A DNA stretch of 64,000 nt. It comes from Mycobacterium sp. Aquia_213 (GTDB taxonomy: Bacteria; Actinomycetota; Actinomycetes; Mycobacteriales; Mycobacteriaceae). This document shows, one piece after another, positions 1 through 7,907 of this stretch. The stretch lies in assembly GCF_026625985.1 (NCBI RefSeq), contig NZ_CP113116.1:1488001-1552000 (forward strand). The letters run 5' to 3'. A program made the translations under genes and the position numbers. How positions within the stretch are numbered: position 1 is the stretch's first letter; the number at the start of each line of letters is the position of its first letter. The notes beneath the pieces are model-generated. The model worked only from the letters and a program-made list of their open reading frames with translations, had not been told where the DNA came from and searched no databases.

Positions 1-889
1 CCAGGGTGGCTTCTTGGCTGCGGCGCAGGATGTTGTCGGCGTGGTCTTGATCGGGATTGCTCAGTGCCTCGTGGGCGGCCAGCGCCAGGTCGCCCGCGCT
101 GGCGTAGCGGTCCTCGGGCTTCTTGGCCATGCCGCGGGCGATCACCGCGTCGAAGGCCTTGGGGATGCCCGAGCGCACCGCGCTGGCCAGCGGTATGGCG
201 TCGGCCGTGTGAGCTCTGACCAGCTCGCCGGCGGTGCTCGCGCGATACGGCGGGGTGCCCGTCAGGCATTCGTACAGCACGCAGGCCAACGCGTAGATGT
301 CGGCGCGGTAGGTCACCTCGCCGTTGGAAAACCGTTCGGGCGCCATGTATTTCCAGGTGCCGACCGCCGTGCCGAGCTGGGTGAGTTTTTCGTCGGTGGT
401 GGCACTGGCGATGCCGAAGTCGACCAGGTAGGCGAAATCATCACGGGTGATCAAGATGTTGGGCGGCTTGATGTCGCGGTGCATCACGCCGGCGGCGTGG
501 GCCGCGTCGAGCGCCGAGGCGATCTGGGTGATGATCGCGACGGCGCGCGGCGCGGTCAGTGGGCCGAACCGTTTGAGCGTGTCGTCCAAGTCGATGCCCT
601 CGATGAGGTGCATCTCCATGAACATCTGCCCGTCGATCTCGCCGTAGTCGTGGATCGGCACCACATGCGGTTCCTGCAAACGGCCGGCGGTACGCGCCTC
701 GCGCCGCATCCGCTCACGAAAGACGGGGTCCCGGCTGAACTCCGCGGTCATGACCTTGACCGCGACCGTCCACTCTTTGACGGTGTGCTCGGCCTCGTAG
801 ACTTCGCCCATCCCGCCGCGGCCCAGCAGCCGTTTCAGGTGGTAGGGCCCAAACATCGACCCCACTCGCGAGTTTTGCTCCTCGCTCAT
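1..889 (-). CDS. pknH: Serine/threonine protein kinase PknH, C-terminal part cut off by the window edge
   Basis: Transmembrane receptor-type Ser/Thr kinase; in M. tuberculosis PknH phosphorylates the regulator EmbR, encoded just downstream here. The 296 codons present hold the whole kinase domain: glycine loop GRGGMGEVYEAEH, catalytic lysine K45 (VAVK), catalytic loop MHRDIKPPN, DFG, activation loop with TQLGTAVGTWKYMAPE (two regulatory threonines) and the Arg of the last subdomain (PEDRY). The membrane segment and extracellular sensor domain lie beyond position 1. The start ATG at 889 has GAGGA upstream. The first 290 residues match my memory of PknH closely, including SRVGSMFGPYHLKRLLGRGG. 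Seen: the motifs; known: the PknH-EmbR link; inferred: orthology. Confidence 0.95.
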   Translation of the reverse strand, partial: MSEEQNSRVGSMFGPYHLKRLLGRGGMGEVYEAEHTVKEWTVAVKVMTAEFSRDPVFRERMRREARTAGRLQEPHVVPIHDYGEIDGQMFMEMHLIEGIDLDDTLKRFGPLTAPRAVAIITQIASALDAAHAAGVMHRDIKPPNILITRDDFAYLVDFGIASATTDEKLTQLGTAVGTWKYMAPERFSNGEVTYRADIYALACVLYECLTGTPPYRASTAGELVRAHTADAIPLASAVRSGIPKAFDAVIARGMAKKPEDRYASAGDLALAAHEALSNPDQDHADNILRRSQEATL

Positions 890-1155
890 CGCTGATCCTC
901 CAAACCGGCCGCAGACCCGCCGACGATATCAACAATTACGGGCGAATCCTCGCTCGTAACCTCCGCGACTAGCAACCATCACGGTAAGCCGTCGCGAACT
1001 CGGACGCGTGACAATCGCGAGATCCCGGCGCGGTCGCGTCGCGTACCGACGACGACGCCGTCCGGCGAAAAGCCTTGTGGTGATTGGTCATGCTGTAGTC
1101 AAGCATGCTGCATCCATGAAATTCATTGCGCAGCAATGCTATTCGTTCGATTAAT

Positions 1156-2358
1156 TCAGTTCGCTGCGTCGCTGTTGTAGCCGCGGGGGATCTCGAACGT
1201 GAATTCGTGGTCGCAGATCCGGACGTGGTCGCCGTCCTTGAGCGTCGCCGCGGAGCGGATGCGCTGGTGTTGCACATGTACGCCGTTTGACGAGCGCAGG
1301 TCGTTGATGATGTAGCTGGTGCCGGTGTCGACGATGACGGCGTGATGGCGGCTCACATTGGCGCTGGCCAGGATGATGTCGTTGTCGCTGAGACGTCCGA
1401 TCCGGGTCTCGGCCGCGCGCACCGGGTAGCTGCGACCCGACGCTTCGTGCAGGTACGCAGCGGGCTTCCCGGCGGGGACCTTGGTGCGCTGGTCCAGCAG
1501 GGTGACGGTACCGACCGCCGTGGTCCGGGCCGATTTCTTGGCGTCCAGCGGTTCCTGGCGCAGGATTTTTTCGTTGAGATCACGCAACTTCGGGCCGGGG
1601 TCGATGCCGAGCTCGTCGGCCAGTGTCGTCTTCACCCGGCGGTACGCGGCCAGCGCGTCGGATTGGCGGTCGGTCAGGTAGTAGGCCGTGATCAATTGGG
1701 CCCACAGCGGCTCGCGGTAGGGGTGCTCCGCGATCAGGGCTTCGAGATCGACGACCACGGAGGCGCCACGTCCGCAAGCGATTTCGGCCTCTGCCTTCGC
1801 GGTGTGGACCAGAATTTTCTCCTCCACGAGCGAGGTGGCGAAGGTGTCGACGAACTGAAAGTCGCGCAGGTCCTCGAGCACCGGTCCCCGCCATTGCGCC
1901 AGGGCCGCCGACAGGTGCTGGCTTGCCTGCTCGAACCGGCTGACCGCGGCTGCGTGCACGCCCGCGGTCTTCTCGGTGATGAACCGTCCAAGGTCGCAAC
2001 TGTTTTCGTCAACGGTGAGCCGGTAACCCGGCGGCGCCGCGGCCAGCACCACACGTGGGTCGATGCCGGCACCGCTGAGGAGCTTGCGCAGATTGGACAC
2101 GTAGGAGTGGATGCTGGCCCGTGCACCCGACGGGGGCTCGTCTTCCCACAGAGCGGTGATCAGTCGTTCGACGCCGACCGGGCTGTTGCGGTTCATCAGC
2201 AGCATGGCCAGCACCGCCCGCTGTTTGGGCGTGCCCAACGGCACCATGGTGCCGTCAACAGTCATCTCCAACGGCCCGAGCAGGCCGAGTTCGAGACTTT
2301 TGTCTACCATCGTCGCTAACCAGCCCTTCCGGGTTCTCTGCGCGGCGTTACCTGCCAT
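1156..2358 (-). CDS. embR: Transcriptional regulator EmbR (SARP-type with FHA domain)
   Basis: Protein of 400 residues with three domains: OmpR/PhoB-like winged-helix DNA-binding domain (about 22-110, with TPKQRAVLAMLL and SIHSYVSNLRKLL), bacterial transcriptional activation domain (about 115-260), and a C-terminal FHA phosphothreonine-binding domain (about 315-390, with IGRLSDNDI, SRHHAVI and DLRSSNGVHV). In M. tuberculosis the FHA domain binds phosphorylated PknH and EmbR activates the embCAB arabinosyltransferase genes. Start at 2358 is supported by AAGGA about 9 nt upstream. The N-terminus is about ten residues longer than my memory of the M. tuberculosis protein (388 aa). It is transcribed in the same direction as pknH, 266 bp apart; that gap shows no gene. 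Confidence 0.95.
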   Translation of the reverse strand: MAGNAAQRTRKGWLATMVDKSLELGLLGPLEMTVDGTMVPLGTPKQRAVLAMLLMNRNSPVGVERLITALWEDEPPSGARASIHSYVSNLRKLLSGAGIDPRVVLAAAPPGYRLTVDENSCDLGRFITEKTAGVHAAAVSRFEQASQHLSAALAQWRGPVLEDLRDFQFVDTFATSLVEEKILVHTAKAEAEIACGRGASVVVDLEALIAEHPYREPLWAQLITAYYLTDRQSDALAAYRRVKTTLADELGIDPGPKLRDLNEKILRQEPLDAKKSARTTAVGTVTLLDQRTKVPAGKPAAYLHEASGRSYPVRAAETRIGRLSDNDIILASANVSRHHAVIVDTGTSYIINDLRSSNGVHVQHQRIRSAATLKDGDHVRICDHEFTFEIPRGYNSDAAN

Positions 2359-2536
2359 ACGGTGTCATTCCTTGTAATTGTGATACGAACCCGCCCGGAT
2401 TCGTAATACCCCGCAAGATTGGTGTGCCGTGGCTTCGACGGCCACGTGCGTTTGCGAGGGGCTGAAATGCGTTCCCTGCCAGCGTGATCATCGATTGTTC
2501 GCGCGAATCCGATTGGGATTCATCGAAAACGCAAAA

Positions 2537-2580
2537 GGCGGGCAGCCGACGCGGTGTGGTGCACCACGTGACTGCCCGCC
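2537..2580 (-). terminator. Intrinsic terminator after the C39-like peptidase gene
   Basis: A 9-bp perfect stem (GGCGGGCAG at 2537-2545 with CTGCCCGCC at 2572-2580) encloses an inner 12-bp palindrome GTGGTGCACCAC. On the minus strand the hairpin begins 13 nt after the stop codon of the gene ending at 2594 and is followed by a T-rich tail (TTTTGCGTTTTC). This is a fairly complete intrinsic terminator for a mycobacterium. Confidence 0.75.
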
Positions 2581-2593
2581 GCCTGTTGCCGGC

Positions 2594-3292
2594 TCAGCCG
2601 GTGACGATCATCAGCTGCTTGCTGGCCTCCCACGCCTTGACGAAGAGCGCCATCGGGATCTGCTCGTCGCGGCCGTCGCGGGAGCCGCTGTCGTTGAGGT
2701 GCACCACGTTATTGGCGGTGTCCACACCGGTCACCACCACCGCGTGGTCGCCGCGCGGGTCTCCGTTGTCGTCCTTGTTTTCGACGGGCTGGTGCCAGAT
2801 GAGCTCGCCGTTGACGCTGACGATGACCGTGTGACCCGCACCCAGGATCTGCTCGAGACCCTCCATGCCACCCGGGATGCCGTCCTTGGCGGCGTGCTCC
2901 TTGTTGGTGATCATGGCTTTCACGCCGTAGGACGCCAGCAGTGTGGGGACATCCCCAAAGCTGGTGCCCATACCCGAATTCGGCTTCTTGGTGTCGGCCG
3001 GCGTGAAGTAGATCGAGCCGGGGTGGATCACGCTCGGCGTGGATTCCGCCTTTTTGATGATGGCCCGCTCCGAGGGCTCTTCGCCGGTGATTTGACCGAT
3101 CACGTCGGCGGCCGACATCAGGACGCAGTCGTCGTATTTCTGGTAGCGCCAGTACTCGGCGGCGGCCGCGGGGTCTCCGTACATCGTGCCGGCGGCCGCT
3201 TGCGCCGGCCCGGCCAATCCAAGTGCGACCGCACCCGCGACGACCGAAAGCGTGGCCATCTTGGCGACCGTGGCAATCTTGTTGATCTTCAT
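2594..3292 (-). CDS. Secreted C39-like cysteine peptidase family protein (Rv1268c-type)
   Basis: Protein of 232 residues with a Sec signal peptide (basic MKINKIATVAK, hydrophobic core, cleavage near AQAAA). The mature part carries the residues expected of a C39-like papain fold: Cys in DDCVLMSAADV, His in GDHAVVVTGVD and Asp in HLNDSGS. It may therefore be an active extracytoplasmic thiol peptidase or bacteriocin-type processing fold, but no substrate can be named. Start 3292 has AAAAGGA upstream. It sits at the position and length of Rv1268c of H37Rv, next to embR. Family by motif reading only. Confidence 0.75.
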   Translation of the reverse strand: MKINKIATVAKMATLSVVAGAVALGLAGPAQAAAGTMYGDPAAAAEYWRYQKYDDCVLMSAADVIGQITGEEPSERAIIKKAESTPSVIHPGSIYFTPADTKKPNSGMGTSFGDVPTLLASYGVKAMITNKEHAAKDGIPGGMEGLEQILGAGHTVIVSVNGELIWHQPVENKDDNGDPRGDHAVVVTGVDTANNVVHLNDSGSRDGRDEQIPMALFVKAWEASKQLMIVTG

Positions 3293-3477
3293 GGGTTGTC
3301 CTTTTCTCGTCCCGCGGTGTTACGGGTGGTTGAGAAAAGGTTCCGATCGTGGCCTATTTGTTATCTCCACGAATTCTTGGAGTGACCTCGCGGCGGTGGA
3401 CCGGCACGCTCGCCGCGATAAAGCCCCTGTTCAGGCCGCGTTTAGCGACATCGGCGGAGTCGCCGACCGCAGGAGAG

Positions 3478-3846
3478 CTAGTTGCACGCCCAGGTGTCGA
3501 TGGAGCCGCCACCGAGTTTGCTCAGCGCGTCCTTCATCGCGGCGGCCAGGGTGGTGCCGACCCCGCCCTGGAATGCCCTGCCATTGGTCGCGACGGCGCC
3601 GCAATCGGTGAAGCTGGTGAGCACCTTGCAGTCCGTGTAGGCGCAGTTTTTGACGGCGGTGGCCTCCGCGGCCGGCCGGGTTGGGTAGTCCCAGGAGCGG
3701 CCCCAGGAACCGTTGCTGGAGTAGGCAATCGCGCCGTATTGGTCGGCCGCGCCGGCCGCGGGAGCCAGCGCGACGCTGATTGCGGCGGCGGTGGCCATAC
3801 CGGCGACGGCCACGGTGAACCGCCGGCGACGAGTAACCATCCTCAT
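3478..3846 (-). CDS. Small secreted DUF4189 protein (Rv1269c-type)
   Basis: Protein of 122 residues with a signal peptide (MRMVTRRRRF followed by an Ala-rich core ending AGAADQYG). The mature part begins YGAIAYSSNGSWGRSWDYPT and has the cysteines in NCAYTDCKVLTSFTDCGAVA and a terminal TWACN, the pattern of DUF4189 proteins, probably with two disulfides. Start chosen at 3846 because AAAGGAA lies just upstream; an open frame continues to 3903 but adds 19 residues without signal-peptide character. Function unknown. It lies 65 bp upstream of the lprA stop codon on the same strand side as the Rv1268c-Rv1271c series. Confidence 0.85.
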   Translation of the reverse strand: MRMVTRRRRFTVAVAGMATAAAISVALAPAAGAADQYGAIAYSSNGSWGRSWDYPTRPAAEATAVKNCAYTDCKVLTSFTDCGAVATNGRAFQGGVGTTLAAAMKDALSKLGGGSIDTWACN

Positions 3847-3911
3847 TGGTGATTCCTTTCCGAATGCCGGCGGTCCGGCGGTTTTCACGGGTTGCGATTC
3901 CACGCCGATGG

Positions 3912-4646
3912 CTAGACGGGCTTGGTGGCGGTGACTGTCTTGCCCCAGTCGGACATCGTCAGCGTCACCGAGGTGTCATTCGTCGGATGGACCTGAAGCT
4001 GGACGAGGTGTGAGGAGCCGTCGGAGGCGATCCAGACCGTGGTGGGCACCGTGGTCACGCTCTGGGCGGTCAACTTCGAGCCGGCCAGCGTGGCGACGTC
4101 GTCGGCCGACGAGCTACCGGTGATCTTGGTGGTCGCGACGCCGTTGACCTGCTCGGTGCCGGTCACCGCGCCGCCCTGCAGCTTCGACAACAGGTTGGCC
4201 AGCCCCTTGTTGGGGTCGAGCAGCACCGACACGTTGTAGATCGAGGCGCCATTGCCGAAGTCGGTGTAGGTGCCGGGCTGTCCGAGGTCGGAGTAGAGAT
4301 GGCCGTCGACGTAGACGAACTTCGCGTCCTGCGGGGATTTGCCGACCAGCAGCGTCGCGGTACCGGTGGCAACCGTTTGCGGGGAGTTGGAGATGTCGCC
4401 GTCGAGCTTGGTGACCCGCAGGTTGGGCACGTCGCCCTGCACCGCCACGCTGACGTGCATCCCGGTGACCTTGGTCATCGCGTCGGCGGCCTGCTTGAGC
4501 AGGGTGGCCGCTTCACTGCTGGAGGTGGTGGCGGTGGAGCCGGGCGATTTGCCGGTGCTCGAGTTACTTGAACAGCCACCGATGGCGAGTACGAGGGCGA
4601 GCGCGGCGGCAGCGGCGGCGGTAACGGTGCGAGGCGAGAGCTTCAT
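3912..4646 (-). CDS. lprA: Lipoprotein LprA (LppX/LprAFG family)
   Basis: Protein of 244 residues. Start 4646 is set by AAGGAG eight bases upstream; an in-frame ATG at 4691 is too far from the signal peptide. Type II signal peptide MKLSPRTVTAAAAAALALVLAIGGC, with the lipidated cysteine in LAIGGC. The mature domain (MTKVTGMHVSVAVQGDVPN, FVYVDGHLYSDLG, TVWIASDGSSHLVQLQV) is of the LppX/LprA/LprF/LprG class, whose members hold acylated lipids in a hydrophobic cavity. M. tuberculosis LprA is a cell-envelope lipoprotein known as a TLR2 agonist. Length equals that of the M. tuberculosis protein as I recall it. Confidence 0.95.
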   Translation of the reverse strand: MKLSPRTVTAAAAAALALVLAIGGCSSNSSTGKSPGSTATTSSSEAATLLKQAADAMTKVTGMHVSVAVQGDVPNLRVTKLDGDISNSPQTVATGTATLLVGKSPQDAKFVYVDGHLYSDLGQPGTYTDFGNGASIYNVSVLLDPNKGLANLLSKLQGGAVTGTEQVNGVATTKITGSSSADDVATLAGSKLTAQSVTTVPTTVWIASDGSSHLVQLQVHPTNDTSVTLTMSDWGKTVTATKPV

Positions 4647-4681
4647 CGACGTCTCCTTCAGTGTTGGCCACAGCTGCTTCC

Positions 4682-4710
4682 TGCATAGCAATCGCCGCGC
4701 AGCAAATCAA
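4682..4710 (-). promoter_or_regulatory. Candidate sigma-A promoter of lprA
   Basis: On the minus strand TTGATT (4710-4705) and TATGCA (4687-4682) are separated by exactly 17 bp, the layout of a housekeeping promoter, with transcription expected to begin about 30 nt before the lprA start at 4646. Motif reading only; no start site is known from the sequence. Confidence 0.5.
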
Positions 4711-4956
4711 CAGCCGACCTCCGAGCTTAGTGAGCCCGATGTCGGATTCGGAAGGCTTCAACGTGATCCCGCCTTCGACGGGTGTCGGCGCGCGGTCAGA
4801 TGCTCGGTCACCTGGGTGATGAATTGCCTTGATTGACAGTGTGTTCGAATGCCGCTACGGTGTCGGCCCGGCGTTGCGGGCGCGGCGGCGTCGTCGAGCG
4901 CGACGGGTGGCCGGCGTGCAGGAGCGTCCGCCACTGCAGCTCGAGAAATGGCGAAT
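4711..4956. other. Intergenic stretch between lprA and the DUF732 pair
   Basis: The gap 4647-5005 holds the lprA leader and promoter at its left and the hairpin 4957-4985 at its right. The middle has only open frames with implausible, Arg/Pro-rich composition; I see no gene in it. Confidence 0.5.
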
Positions 4957-4985
4957 GGGGGGATCCCGGTTACCGAGGTCCCCCC
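4957..4985 (-). terminator. Hairpin after DUF732 copy A
   Basis: Inverted repeat GGGGGGA...TCCCCCC with a TTA loop and a stem of about 13 bp including two weak pairs, 20 nt past the stop codon of the gene ending at 5006. There is no strong T-run, which is common for mycobacterial terminators. A near-copy lies at 5485-5513. Confidence 0.6.
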
Positions 4986-5005
4986 ATCGGGGTGGGTGAG
5001 TGCGA

Positions 5006-5341
5006 CTAGGTGAGCTGGCCGCCGAATTGCGGGCAGTACGCCGTGGCCGCGTTGACGACGAAGTGGGCGGCCTGGCTGCTGGTCAGGTTCGTCTGGCCGA
5101 TGACCTCGTTGGCGATGTCGACGCCACTTTCGCCGGAGGCCAGCGCCTGGCACACCTTCTGGCCGTTGTTGACGGCCTCCGCGGGTGAGGTGAAGGTGAC
5201 GCCCACCTTGCTCATCTGCGCGATGAAGGCTTCGTCGACTGTGCTGGCACCCGCAACGCCGGCGGTGGCGAGTGCGGCGAGTCCGATGGCGGCGGCGCCG
5301 ATCGCAGTGCTGGCAACTGTGCGGATACGGTGAGTGAACAT
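5006..5341 (-). CDS. Secreted DUF732 protein, copy A (Rv1271c-type)
   Basis: Protein of 111 residues: signal peptide MFTHRIRTVASTAIGAAAIG ending near AGAS, then a DUF732 domain (VDEAFIAQMSKVGVTFTSP, VNNGQKVCQALASG, VVNAATAYCPQF) with its two conserved cysteines. Start chosen at 5341, where AAAGGATC precedes the ATG; 15 codons upstream remain open but add no signal. DUF732 proteins are small exported mycobacterial proteins of unknown role. It is one of a tandem pair with 5533-5868. The far-upstream block is shared between the two copies, so each copy probably has its own promoter. Confidence 0.9.
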   Translation of the reverse strand: MFTHRIRTVASTAIGAAAIGLAALATAGVAGASTVDEAFIAQMSKVGVTFTSPAEAVNNGQKVCQALASGESGVDIANEVIGQTNLTSSQAAHFVVNAATAYCPQFGGQLT

Positions 5342-5484
5342 TGCTGTGATCCTTTGCGGGTGTGCGGTCGGGGTGCTGATGAACACAGCGTCGCGCCCAC
5401 CCCTAAAAGGATTCTCAAAGGCGGATTACCGGCTCGACGGCGGCGCGAACGAGAGCCCACCGCGGCAGCGCGCAAATGGCGAAT

Positions 5485-5513
5485 GGGGGGACCCCGGTTA
5501 CCGGGATCCCCCC
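5485..5513 (-). terminator. Hairpin after DUF732 copy B
   Basis: Inverted repeat GGGGGGACCCCGG / CCGGGATCCCCCC with a TTA loop, beginning 20 nt past the stop codon of the gene ending at 5533. It has the same place and nearly the same sequence as the hairpin at 4957-4985. Confidence 0.65.
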
Positions 5514-5532
5514 ATCCATTGGGTGGGTGCGT

Positions 5533-5868
5533 TTAGGTGAGCTGCGGGGCGAGTTGCGGGCAGTAGGCGTGGGTCGCGTCGACTACGAAGTAGGCCGCCT
5601 GGTGGCTGGTCAGGTTCGTCTGGCGGAGGACCTCGGTGGCGACGTCGGTCCCGCTTTTGCCGGCGGCGAGTTCCTGGCAGACCTTGTGGCCGTCGCTGAT
5701 GGCGTCGGCGGGCGAGCTGAAGGAGATGCCGAGCTTGTCCATCTGGGCGAGGAACGCTTCGTCGGCGCTGGTGGCCCCGGCGGTGCCGGCGGTGCCGACC
5801 GCGACGATCCCGATGGCGGCGGCGCCGATGAAGGTGCTGGCGATTGTGCTGATGCGGCGAGTGAACAT
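5533..5868 (-). CDS. Secreted DUF732 protein, copy B
   Basis: Protein of 111 residues, same length as the neighbour at 5006-5341 and clearly its paralogue: MFTRRISTIASTFIGAAAIG signal peptide ending AGAT, ADEAFLAQMDKLGISFSSP, SDGHKVCQELAAG, VVDATHAYCPQL. Both DUF732 cysteines are kept. AAAGGG lies upstream of the ATG. H37Rv has one gene here as far as I recall (Rv1271c), so this may be a lineage-specific duplicate, or H37Rv may have lost one. Function unknown. Confidence 0.9.
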   Translation of the reverse strand: MFTRRISTIASTFIGAAAIGIVAVGTAGTAGATSADEAFLAQMDKLGISFSSPADAISDGHKVCQELAAGKSGTDVATEVLRQTNLTSHQAAYFVVDATHAYCPQLAPQLT

Positions 5869-6002
5869 TGCTGTGGTCCCTTTCAGGTGTGCGGTTGGGG
5901 TGCTGATGGGACTAGCGTCAGCCGCACTTCTAAAGGGATCCTCAATAACTTCTTGGCGTCATTTCAGTAACGCCTCAGGTTCGCGGCCGGACCCGGGAAA
6001 GT

Positions 6003-7907
6003 TCAGGCCCGGGTCATCGCGTAATAGGCACCCCGGCGGGCGATGAGTTCGGCGTGGTTGCCCTGTTCGACGATCCGGCCGGACTCGACCACCACGATGC
6101 GGTCGGCAGCACGGATCGTCGAAAGTCGGTGCGCGATAACGAAACTCGTGCGGTCGCGGCGAAGCTCGTGCATGGCCCGCTGGATAAGAGCCTCGGTGCG
6201 AGTGTCGACCGAGCTTGTCGCCTCGTCCAGGATCAGCAGCTGCGGACGGGCAAGGAACGCGCGTGCGATCGTGATCAGCTGCTTCTCGCCGGCGCTGATG
6301 TTGGCGCCGTCGCCGGTGACCCGGGTCTGGTAGCCGGCCGGCAGGGTGTGGACAAACCGGTCGACATAGGCCGCCTGGGCGGCTTCGACCACCTCATCCG
6401 TGCTGGCCTCGGGCCGCCCGTAGGCAATGTTCTCCGCAATCGTCCCGTCGAACAGCCAGGTGTCTTGTAGCACCATGCCGATTCGCGATCGCAGCGTTTG
6501 TCTGCTGATCGTGGTGATGTCGACGCCGTCGACCAGGATCCGGCCGGAATCGACGTCGTAGAACCGCATCAGCAGGTTCACCAGGGTGGTTTTGCCCGCG
6601 CCGGTCGGTCCGACGATCGCCACGGTGCTGCCCGGCTCGGCCGTCATCGACAGGTCTTCGATCACCGGCGTGCCCGGCTGGTAGGCGAAGCTGACGTGCT
6701 GGAACTCGACGCGCCCGCGCGGCTGCGGGGCCTGGCCGTTGGGCGGCATCGGCGCGGGGTCCGGTGCTTCCTCGGGCTCGTCGAGCAGGTCGAACACCCG
6801 CTCCGCGCTGGCCACCCCGGATTGCAGGGTGCTATACATCCCGGCCACTTGGCCCAGTGGGTTGTTGAACTGCCGGACGTACTGAATGAACGCCTGGATG
6901 TTGCCCAGGGTGATGTGTCCGGCGGCCACCTGCAGACCGCCGAGCACCGCGACGGCGACGTACCCGAGGTTGCCGATGAACGTCGTGGCCGGCGCCACCA
7001 GGCCGGAGAAGAACTGCGAGCCGAAGCTTGCGTGGTAGACGTCGTCGTTGAGGCTGCGGAATTGTTCACGCGCCGCGTCCCGGTGACCGAAGGTCTTGAC
7101 CACCGTGAACCCGCTGTACGTCTCCTCGATGTGGGCGTTGAGCCGTCCGATGCTGGTCCATTGCGCCACGAACAGGCGTTGTGAACGCCGCGCGATCGCT
7201 CGGGACGCCAATAGGGACAGCGGCACCGTCAGCACGGTGATCAACGTCAGCAGCGGGGAAATCGACAGCATCATGCCCAGCACCGTGACCACGGTCAGGA
7301 TCGACGTCAGCAGCTGGCTGAGCGTCATCGACAGCGACGACTGGACGTTGTCGATGTCGTTGGTCACCCGGCTCAGCAGCTCGCCGCGCAGCCGTCCGTC
7401 GAAGTAGGACAGTGGCAGTCGGTGGATTTTGTCCTCGACTTGCGCGCGCAGCGCGATCATGGTGCGCTGCAGGGTGAGGTTGAGCAGCCGGGCTTGTGCC
7501 CAAATCAAGAGCGCGGCAACGGCATACAGGGCCAGGGCAATGGCCAGTGTTGTTGCCACCGCGCCGAAGTCCACGCCTTGGCCGGGCACCACATTCATAC
7601 CCGACAGCAGGTCGGCGAACGCCCCGTCGCCGCGCGCTCTCGCTTGGGCGACGGCCTGCGCCTTGCTGATTCCCGCCGGGAGCCCGCGCCCGATCACGCC
7701 GTTGAAGAGTAAATCGGTTGCGTGGCCGAGGATTCGGGGAACAACGACGCCGATCACCGTGCCGGTGAGCCCCAGGACGATCACCGTGATGCTCAGCTTA
7801 CGTTGTGGCGCAAGCCGTTTCACCAGCCGGGCCGCAGTGCCCCAGAAGTCGCGGGATCGCGTGCTGGCGGTGGCTGCGCGGGTGCGCCCGTTCGTCGCCG
7901 TGGTCAC
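6003..7907 (-). CDS. ABC exporter half-transporter with intact ATPase site (Rv1272c-type)
   Basis: Protein of 634 residues. The open frame reaches 8438, but the real start is GTG at 7907, which overlaps the TGA of the upstream partner (GTGA), so the two are translationally coupled. An N-terminal six-helix membrane domain (first helix LSITVIVLGLTGTVIGVV) is followed by an ATPase domain: Walker A GPTGAGKTT, signature SAGEK, Walker B LLILDEATSS with the catalytic glutamate, and H-loop AHRLST. Type IV exporter fold, multidrug/lipid class; substrate unknown. With the product of 7904-9661 it should form a heterodimer. Confidence 0.92.
   Translation of the reverse strand: MTTATNGRTRAATASTRSRDFWGTAARLVKRLAPQRKLSITVIVLGLTGTVIGVVVPRILGHATDLLFNGVIGRGLPAGISKAQAVAQARARGDGAFADLLSGMNVVPGQGVDFGAVATTLAIALALYAVAALLIWAQARLLNLTLQRTMIALRAQVEDKIHRLPLSYFDGRLRGELLSRVTNDIDNVQSSLSMTLSQLLTSILTVVTVLGMMLSISPLLTLITVLTVPLSLLASRAIARRSQRLFVAQWTSIGRLNAHIEETYSGFTVVKTFGHRDAAREQFRSLNDDVYHASFGSQFFSGLVAPATTFIGNLGYVAVAVLGGLQVAAGHITLGNIQAFIQYVRQFNNPLGQVAGMYSTLQSGVASAERVFDLLDEPEEAPDPAPMPPNGQAPQPRGRVEFQHVSFAYQPGTPVIEDLSMTAEPGSTVAIVGPTGAGKTTLVNLLMRFYDVDSGRILVDGVDITTISRQTLRSRIGMVLQDTWLFDGTIAENIAYGRPEASTDEVVEAAQAAYVDRFVHTLPAGYQTRVTGDGANISAGEKQLITIARAFLARPQLLILDEATSSVDTRTEALIQRAMHELRRDRTSFVIAHRLSTIRAADRIVVVESGRIVEQGNHAELIARRGAYYAMTRA

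Larger units (their letters stand above)
4948..5945 (-). repeat. Tandem duplication of a promoter-DUF732-terminator unit
   Basis: Unit A (about 4948-5420) and unit B (about 5476-5945) align along their whole length: the hairpin with its flank AAATGGCGAATGGGGGG, the DUF732 gene, the leader (AGCACCCC, ACCGCACACC, CACAGCAATG), and a far-upstream block (TTGAG then ATCC and TTTAG on the minus strand). The proteins have diverged, so the duplication is not very recent, yet the regulatory ends are well kept. Confidence 0.75.
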
